64,000 bases of DNA, taken from positions 11,913-75,912 of the forward strand of contig MZZL01000034.1 in NCBI GenBank assembly GCA_002749535.1. The letters are read 5' to 3'. Position 1 is the stretch's first letter; the number at the start of each line of letters is the position of its first letter. The translations under genes and the position numbers were made by a program. Below the pieces are notes generated by a model. That model saw only the letters and a program-made list of their open reading frames with translations. It made no database searches and was not told the DNA's origin. Below are positions 57,333-64,000 of this stretch, in pieces. The DNA comes from Apophysomyces variabilis. Lineage: Eukaryota > Mucoromycota > Mucoromycetes > Mucorales > Mucoraceae.

Positions 57333-59018
57333 TTAGGTCTTTGGCTTTTTGGCTTGTGAATTGATCTTGCCCTCCTCGTCGCAAGGTCTCTTCGAATCAC
57401 TACTAATGACACACATGCAAAAGAAAACAAAAAGGGTTTATCCATACTGCGCGTTTTCTTCCCCTTTCCATTAAGAAACTTACCTTCCCATTTTTAAAGG
57501 TGATGGTTTATAGTCACGCGGTGGTGGAGGCCAATGAAATGCACCCCCACCTGTGGTCGGTGTGGCCGAGAAATTCAAAGGACTTGGTAACTCACTCTGC
57601 TGGTAAAACTCGGGATAAAACGTCGATGGAGAGGGTAAGTTCTGAGCAAATTGCGAAGGAAGTGCCGATGGAGGTGCCCATTCTGTATAGGATGCGCGTG
57701 ATGGTCCATTATGTTGTGCTTGTGTTGTTTCGTCTGGTGCTACCGTAGATGTGGAAGACATGGACGAGATCGACGGTTGATGATGTTGCTGTTGCTGATG
57801 GTGTTGTTGTTGCTGTTGCTGCTGATGTTGTTGTTGTTCTTTTTGTGTTGGCGATGAGCGTACTTCAGCATCTGGGATCTGCACACGTAGTTTCGGTTTT
57901 TTACCGCTGCTGCTCGTAGCAGATGTTGTGGGACTCGGGACATTGGTCGGACTCGCTACGTTTGAATTTGCGTCGGGCATATGGATAGTGGACACTGCCG
58001 GATGTGGAGATGGATAGGGTGAAGCGGACATTCCCGGTGTCGATGGCATGGCCTGTACCGTTGATGGCGCCTTATGGTGGGGATAGGACAGTTGGGTCAC
58101 TGAGCTGTACTGGGAAGGAACCGTCTGGTTTTGCGCAGGCTTAGATGAGGTTTGTCAGGAGATGTTTTAGTTTTTTACTTTATAGTAAAGAGTGCGACTT
58201 ACATGAACCATATACATGGGGTGTGGCTGCGGAATCCCATACATATCATATCCAGTGGGCGTGTGCATCATGGGAGGTCCAGGTTGATGAATCGGCATGG
58301 GCATCGGATATCCTCGTGGTGCTTGAGGGTGATGGTACATCATCATCTGTCCTGGCGGAGGAGGAGCTGGTGGTCCCGTGTGCGACGCGACTCCAGGATG
58401 AGGATGTGGGGCGGCCTGTGTCGGCACTGTTGCTGGTACTGATTTTTTTCCCATCACATTTGATTTCGATTCCATTTCCGCTTCCTGCACGCTTAACATG
58501 TCATCTTCTGTTTCATTCTTCACAGTATCCTTTTCCGCGATATCAATAAACTAGAATAAGAACCAGCAAAAATGAGATGACCATAAATAAGTACTAGGTT
58601 TTACTATATTCTATGAAAACTCACGTCCTGGTTCGATTTGCTCTCATGAGGTTCGTTGTGCTATACGGAAAAGGAACAGACTGATTCAATCGCTTTGTTC
58701 TCCTTGTAGCATTTTCTTTCTTCTTCTTTTGTTCCCTTACCTCGGTGTACTTTAGTAGAATCTTGTCTATTTGAGTACTTGCGTATTCCACCAACTTTCC
58801 GTTCGTGTTGAAAATGATTAGTGCGATCTCACAATCACACAAGACACTGAGCTCGTAAGCCTTTTTCATAAGGCCGTGTTTACGTTTAAGAAACGTCACC
58901 TAAAATTTCGTTATTATTATTGTCGTAAGCGAGTTGTGGCAGCAGAGTGATTTCGTGATTGTACCTGGCGATTGCGTTCGTCTTTAATCGGTTGAATCTT
59001 TATCTTTTTACGACCCAT
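57333..59018 (-). CDS. MEF2-type MADS-box transcription factor
   Basis: Six exons on the minus strand: 59018-58965, 58899-58741, 58660-58625, 58550-58203, 58139-57484 and 57402-57333; 440 residues. The MADS box ([31 protein letters not shown]) and the MEF2-like extension ([10 protein letters not shown]) are complete. The rest is low-complexity activation-type sequence rich in Pro, His and Gln, with [11 protein letters not shown] in the middle and a K-K-P-K-T tail. It is a nuclear DNA-binding protein, like yeast Rlm1/Smp1, which act downstream of the cell-wall MAP kinase. Ser/Thr-Pro sites are abundant. Confidence 0.92.
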
Positions 59019-59111
59019 GGTGTTCTAGACAAATGTCGTCAGTCACGTAGGGTGGTCTAGGTGCTTGTGATTGTTTACCTGAAATGTGGATGGTTCCTTT
59101 TTGGTCTCGAC

Positions 59112-59121
59112 TTAAAAATAA
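59112..59121. promoter_or_regulatory. MEF2 consensus site upstream of the MEF2-type gene
   Basis: TTAAAAATAA fits the consensus YTAWWWWTAR exactly, 94 bp before the ATG. Confidence 0.4.
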
Positions 59122-59249
59122 TCCCGGTTTTTAATAATTTGAAGGGAGCGAAAAAAGGGGTTTTTTAGTGCGTGTTAATGGGGATTAAAGGATGGAAAAA
59201 AATAGCAGAGAAAGTGGGTGAAAAGTCTAAAATAAAAGAAAACATCGAG

Positions 59250-59259
59250 TTATTTATAG
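59250..59259. promoter_or_regulatory. Second MEF2 consensus site upstream of the MEF2-type gene
   Basis: TTATTTATAG (complement CTATAAATAA) fits YTAWWWWTAR exactly, about 230 bp before the ATG. Two sites suggest possible autoregulation, though such AT-rich words also occur by chance. Confidence 0.45.
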
Positions 59260-61106
59260 AATCGTCTATAATGGTGACGTTTCATTTTTAGTCACCGCTC
59301 AGGAACTGGTCTTCGAGACTCAACGTTTTAAAGTATCTCTCCATTCATCCCTTTCTTTCCCCTTCTTTCCATTTCTCATACACACCACTCTCTCTCTTTT
59401 CGATCTGATGACTCTTCTTTTTTTTTCCCTTTGCTCCACTACTTTCCCTTGCTAGTTGTTGTCAATGCTCTCTCAATGTGGTTGCGCTGTAAGATCTGAC
59501 AAGTTTCAGGGATGGTAACACAAAATTCGAGATTCTCTTGGCAGGCTCCTTCCCAAAACAAAAATATTAAAATGCACTCTTTACTGATCTCCTATCTACA
59601 TACAAACAAGAAACCATTAGCATCGTGTTTTTTCAGGTTATGTAAATAGAAATTCGATCATTATCATTGGTTTCCGGTTACTAGCATTCTGCTTCAATGT
59701 ATCGGGAATGCAAAGGAAACCAGCCGAACCGTATGGAAAGATAAAAGAGGACAGGCATGTTTGTATGTCATGTCTGGATTCTAGGCAGATACCTAGATTG
59801 AATTGGGGAAGCATAATTTCCCCTCATCGTACCTTAACTTCAACTGAAACAATCCAATCAAAAGTCAGACTAGGGTTAGATGAATCGAGAAATTTCGTTC
59901 GCGTTCTAGTTGGATATGGCTTGTAACATGTGGGAAATAAGATGAGGCAGGATTGTTCTGCAAATAGTACAATTGTCCTCACCTGACATTGCCAACACAC
60001 ACCCTTTAGGAAATAGCAAGGTTCCATAGGGAAACATATATTGCCTCTTAGAAAATCACATGTATCGGTTTATGTTAATCACAGATAGGACGTCCTGCTC
60101 CGATTGCCTTGGTTGATATTGACTAAAGGTTTCTCAAGGGTTTTGCACCTCCCATTGAAACTCACTAGTCCATTTGCCACAGCTGCCAAAAAAAAAAGTC
60201 AAATCACACAGTGCAATGGGCTATGCACGCTACATCTTTTCTGACCTGAACAGAACCAGCATTTGTCATGTTATTGAACGTGGTGTAGTTAATTCCTTCT
60301 TTGTTTAACTGCCAAAATATATTTGTTGTTTAAGTGACATTGCTTATGGGAAGCTGCATTCATAATTCGTGTGGTTGTACTTTGACAACAGCAACGTAGT
60401 GTCATAAAAGAAGTATGCGGAAATACCATTAATTGACGGTCGTAAAAGCTCCTATCAGTTGTGTGAGGCCATAAGAGTCACTGCGTAATTGTTGTATATT
60501 GTGATCTTCTTTTTCCTTTCTTTCTAAGAAAGTTCTCGAAACAGGGCTATATGACCTATACAAGTCTTTTCAAATAGAAGACTTCTTCATGTCTTCTTTT
60601 CACTCAGGACAACCTGACGTGAAGAATACCTCGCAGGATCCTATGGTACTTATATCACAACCTCAAGCTCAACAACAGATGATGGACGAACTTTGCTCAT
60701 GACGGAGCAACACCCAGATCACAAACATTTCGCCAAGACGCAAGATATTGTAATCTTGCTCCGATCGTTCGTTAAGCAAGCGATACCACTACCACTTTCA
60801 AGGAAAACTGTCGGTTACGCTTTGCTTCAGTCTCCTTGACCTCGTTCTGGAGCCACATATATCCTTCTATTGTGACTGCGACAATGTCACAGGAGGAAAG
60901 GAGATTTTACTGGTTTATTCAAAAGTTTTTGAAGATTTCATCCCAAAATTGCTTGAAGATTTGGATAAAAAATTTGTCAGTAATTGTTGGTGAGTATCTT
61001 CCTGTTAAAAATGTGATAGAAGGCTTCCCGATTGTATCATCTATAAAAAATAAACAATAGTAAAATGCTAAGTGGAGACATTGCCTAATACACTTGCCGT
61101 AAAAAT
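59260..61106. other. Intergenic; 3' flank of the Fanzor-like gene
   Basis: No gene is supported. The part nearest 61106 lies directly downstream of the leftward Fanzor-like gene and is where a guide RNA would be sought. A plus-strand 74-codon frame (60836-61060) has no recognised domain. Confidence 0.4.
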
Positions 61107-63939
61107 CTAAACTTCCACGAGGGGAAGACCCGCGTTTGATTCGGGGATGTTGTTAGGGGCCGGGAGACGAGAGAACCGTTGTGGTCGTCCTTCCCCAACC
61201 CAGATGGACAGCGCGATCGAGAAAATGTTTCTGCAAGCATCGATATCTCTCTGCCATAACACTCCACAGTGTTTACTAACTAGTATGCCATGGCGAGAGA
61301 TACCGTCTGCAATCGTAATCTTCTTCATATCTTTCTTGTTGCAATTGTTGCACACCTATAAACGCTTCGTATTAATCGATGATTCGTTTGTTCCATCTAT
61401 GTACCATACCTGCGATGTAAGGTACTCATCCATCTTGACAGCCAGCAGCTCTCCTCTTCGTTCCCTTCGCTTGATGTGCTTCCATAACTTTCCAACTACC
61501 CCACTCCGGTGACCCTTCAGTTTCACAGTATCTTTGCCAAACATCCCATCGCCGAATATAATGAATGGTATCTTTTCCGACTCTTGATAGCCTGATCGCT
61601 ACCATTTTCGAAAACCTTTGTTTTTTGGACAATGTCGATCTCACCGCAGACTCTGGTGGACACGCTCTCCTACTGAGTTATTCATTAACAAGTTTATACT
61701 TGATTTACATACTCAGTTGCATCCCGGTTTGCCTGTCTTTCTTCTTTCGTTTTTTTCTATTTTCAAGACGTAGCTTGCGCTTCCATTTTGTGTGTTTACG
61801 GCGATTTCTGTTGCACTTTTTTCAGGATGTTGACCATTTCCTCTGGAACGTGCTGACGGCCCTGGTAATTCCGAAATCGTCCCTCTGCTTTCGTCGGTCT
61901 ATAGAACGCAAATAGCCCATTCATATTTTGAAAGGTGCAACGGACATAGCTATCATACGCCTCGAGACTCTGTGTTTTGCCAGTCTCTAAATCCGTCTCA
62001 ATGGTCTCAATACCTGCTTCTTTCTTTTCCGCCTGAATTATCTTTTGACGCAAAGGGGGAGCCAGTGTACGTATAGTACTCCCTTGTACTGCATCTGCGA
62101 ATTTCATGTGGACTGTGGCTGCACCCATATGCGGCCGTAAACACTTGCGATCGGCCGGGTCCACTGCACACGGTTGGAAATAATTAGTTATCTCCTCTTC
62201 TGTAAAATCGGTGACAGTGAGCTCTGCGTCCACCGTAGCTCGCTCTTCTCTTTGCCGATTTTCTGGCAAACTGGAAGTTGACTGCGAATTCGTCAGAGAG
62301 AATTTTGATTAGTGAAGATAACGGCATGATCCACCGACGAGTTTTTCAGTTCTTCAACGCTAAGCATCCTGCAGTTAGAATTCTTTTTATCAACGACTTT
62401 TCTCTATCTTACCTTCTGTATCCTAGTTTGGTAAAATCAAAGGCGGTATAAAATAAGGCAGTGTTTCGCTCAAAACCCCCTTCAGATGTGAATTCTGTTA
62501 AGCATGATAAGGCTTTTGCATTGATTGTCGCAAATCGCCACTTTGTAGACGGCATGGGTGATAGGCTGAATCGCCGGCGGAGTTCCTCGTCATCAGAACC
62601 TTTGCTGTTCTTATATTCTTCGTCATAGGTACTCAAGATATGACGTAGCGCCGGTACAAACCTCCATGGGGAAGCAGACATGGTCTCTCCCATTGCAGGG
62701 AAGGGGATGACACTGGATAACTCCTCACAGAGAGAATTAACTGCGCTGGTTATACCCGTGGAGACCAAGGGAACTGCATCAGGCCATAAGGGATCCCCCG
62801 CCACAGACGCGTTGTAGACATATTCCCTAGCGCGATCTTTTATACGACCATTAGGAAGTTCCTAGAAAAAGCAAGAACGAAGTTGGTTATGATTTCTCTA
62901 TTAATTACAAACATATTTACCGGTACTGCTGCTTTCAACTTGTGGATTGAATACTGTACCACTCGGTTCTCAAAAGTTTCGACGATGTTATTGGTATAAC
63001 ATGTTGCCAAAGTCTTGCAGAACGCCAATAAGGCATTACTGTAGCCAGAAAAGCCCTGTGGAGAGAAGATTACGGAAGGATATACCGCACGAAATTGTGC
63101 CCAATAACCTAGTAGATCGGATGGCATGTTGGAGTTTTTGTTGGAGACCTTCTTATCGAGGACTAATTGACATACGGAATGCCAGAAAGACTGTGTGTGA
63201 ACGTATGCATTTATTTCCCGATCGGCGTTTGAGATAATGTAACCATTCACGAAGATTTGGGCTCGGAAGACTACTTCGCGCAACAAGCCGCACAGATTCG
63301 TAAGTTTCTTTTTGAGTTCCTCACGGTACTCTGGACAGATGATAGAAACAAGCGGTAGCTTTCTCCTGTATCTTTAATTGATCTTTTCGAAGTTCTTCAT
63401 TGACTTTTTCGTTTATAGTTTTTGCATGACCCGTGCAAGACCTGCTTCTTGCAGAGGCATGGTCAGTCGAACCTCAGGCTGGACATGGCATGGATGGGAC
63501 ATTTTTATTCCTTGTCTCTTCATCCTTCGAAGCCTTGTCGTGTTTCTTTTGCCTGGAATGCTCGGCTTCTTCCTCAGCTGTCAATTATCTTTTTTTTCCA
63601 ACTATAAAATGAGATTGAGCAAAGTTCTGGTGATGCATTGATGTATCTTGCCTTGATTTCTGCCGCGACTCTTATTTTGAGGACAAGCTCTGTATCGCTT
63701 GTTTGGATGCCCTTCTTCAGAGCAGTCTTTGCAAGTCACTGAGGAAATTGATTGTTTGTCAATGCCTGTTCTGAAACGCATATTCCAAATTACAGACCAG
63801 TTTTTCTTCTCTCTGCCTCTTGTGCCTGTTCAGCTAGTTTTACTGCTTTCTTATGGAAGATCAAAATCATAACTGCGTCAATGTAGACGCCGACACTTGC
63901 AAGAAATGCTTGTGTTATTTCGATATAGTCATAGGGCAT
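61107..63939 (-). CDS. Fanzor-like (eukaryotic TnpB-related) nuclease gene, possibly decayed
   Basis: Exon-like pieces in order: about 63939-63780 (helical start); about 63741-63653 with a zinc-knuckle-like C-x-x-C-x4-H; about 63371-62895 (I-I-C-P-E-Y-R-E-E-L, F-E-N-R-V-V-Q-Y); about 62880-62409 (R-F-A-T-I-N-A-K-A-L-S, F-D-F-T-K-L-G); about 62370-61760 with N-F-Q-F-A-R-K and RuvC-I-like A-V-D-P-A-D-R-K (Asp codon 62159-62161); about 61605-61412 (F-G-D-G-M-F-G, D-E-Y-L-T-S-Q); and 61359-61107 with C-N-N-C and RuvC-III-like Q-R-D-I-D-A-C-R-N-I. That order matches Fanzor/TnpB proteins, which cut DNA under RNA guidance. A shift near 62255 and D-P-A in place of D-P-G may mean it is inactive. Confidence 0.65.
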
Positions 63940-64000
63940 TTGAAAACAAAAGAAACAAGACGAGATGAAGAGGATAAAAGAAAGAAGGAGGAAGACAACA
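63940..64000. other. Upstream of the Fanzor-like gene, window edge
   Basis: Pyrimidine-biased on the coding strand. Further 5' exons outside the window cannot be excluded. Confidence 0.3.

Overview
The window reads as nuclear DNA of an early-diverging filamentous fungus, most likely Mucoromycota/Mucorales. This is an inference from four things: AT-rich intergenic DNA, short GT-AG introns (about 45-90 nt), the gene content (FUSC/ALMT-like transporter, eIF5-mimic protein, ELM1-like protein, 2-hydroxyacyl-CoA lyase, MUS81, alpha-arrestin, MEF2-type MADS factor, Fanzor-like nuclease), and many decayed transposons. No rRNA, convincing tRNA or CRISPR array was seen. Most genes are split, so exon models were built by hand from splice signals and frame.

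Layout. 1-8.1 kb is a transposon graveyard: two hAT transposase pieces, a Tc1/IS630-type pseudogene, two copies of a GC-rich hAT-like MITE, and a solo LTR with a 5-bp target duplication. 9.0-12.8 kb is a perfect long inverted repeat (1,325-bp arms, 1,128-bp spacer), each arm carrying the same small secreted cysteine-rich protein gene. 12.8-15.6 kb is mostly empty, with another hAT remnant. 16.4-21.6 kb is a genic island: MIC12-like (-), FUSC-like transporter (+), BZW/eIF5-mimic protein (-). 22.0-35.9 kb is again transposon-rich: a MULE remnant, a pogo/Tigger element with intact ends, a Tigger-like MITE, a third hAT MITE in front of a PD-(D/E)XK-like gene, a Ty3/gypsy RT remnant, and a 4.7-kb MULE carrying a FAR1-MULE-SWIM transposase, an OTU-protease-like region and a C2H2 zinc-finger gene.

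36.1-45.9 kb is a second genic island: ELM1-like (+), 2-hydroxyacyl-CoA lyase (+), MUS81 (-) and an intron-rich gene of unknown function (-). 46.1-49.6 kb is a tandem satellite with a 370-bp unit and about 9.4 copies. 51.2-59.0 kb holds a single-pass membrane protein with PPxY motifs, an alpha-arrestin with PPxY motifs, a defensin-like prepropeptide, a hypothetical gene and a MEF2-type MADS gene. 61.1-63.9 kb holds a Fanzor (eukaryotic TnpB-like) gene or pseudogene.

Connections. The neighbouring PPxY membrane protein and alpha-arrestin both look like clients or adaptors of a Nedd4/Rsp5-type ubiquitin ligase. The two unrelated cysteine-rich secreted proteins share an L-S-K-R Kex2-like processing site. 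Premature stops in several transposon pseudogenes are mostly explained by C-to-T (or G-to-A) transitions, suggesting decay through cytosine deamination.
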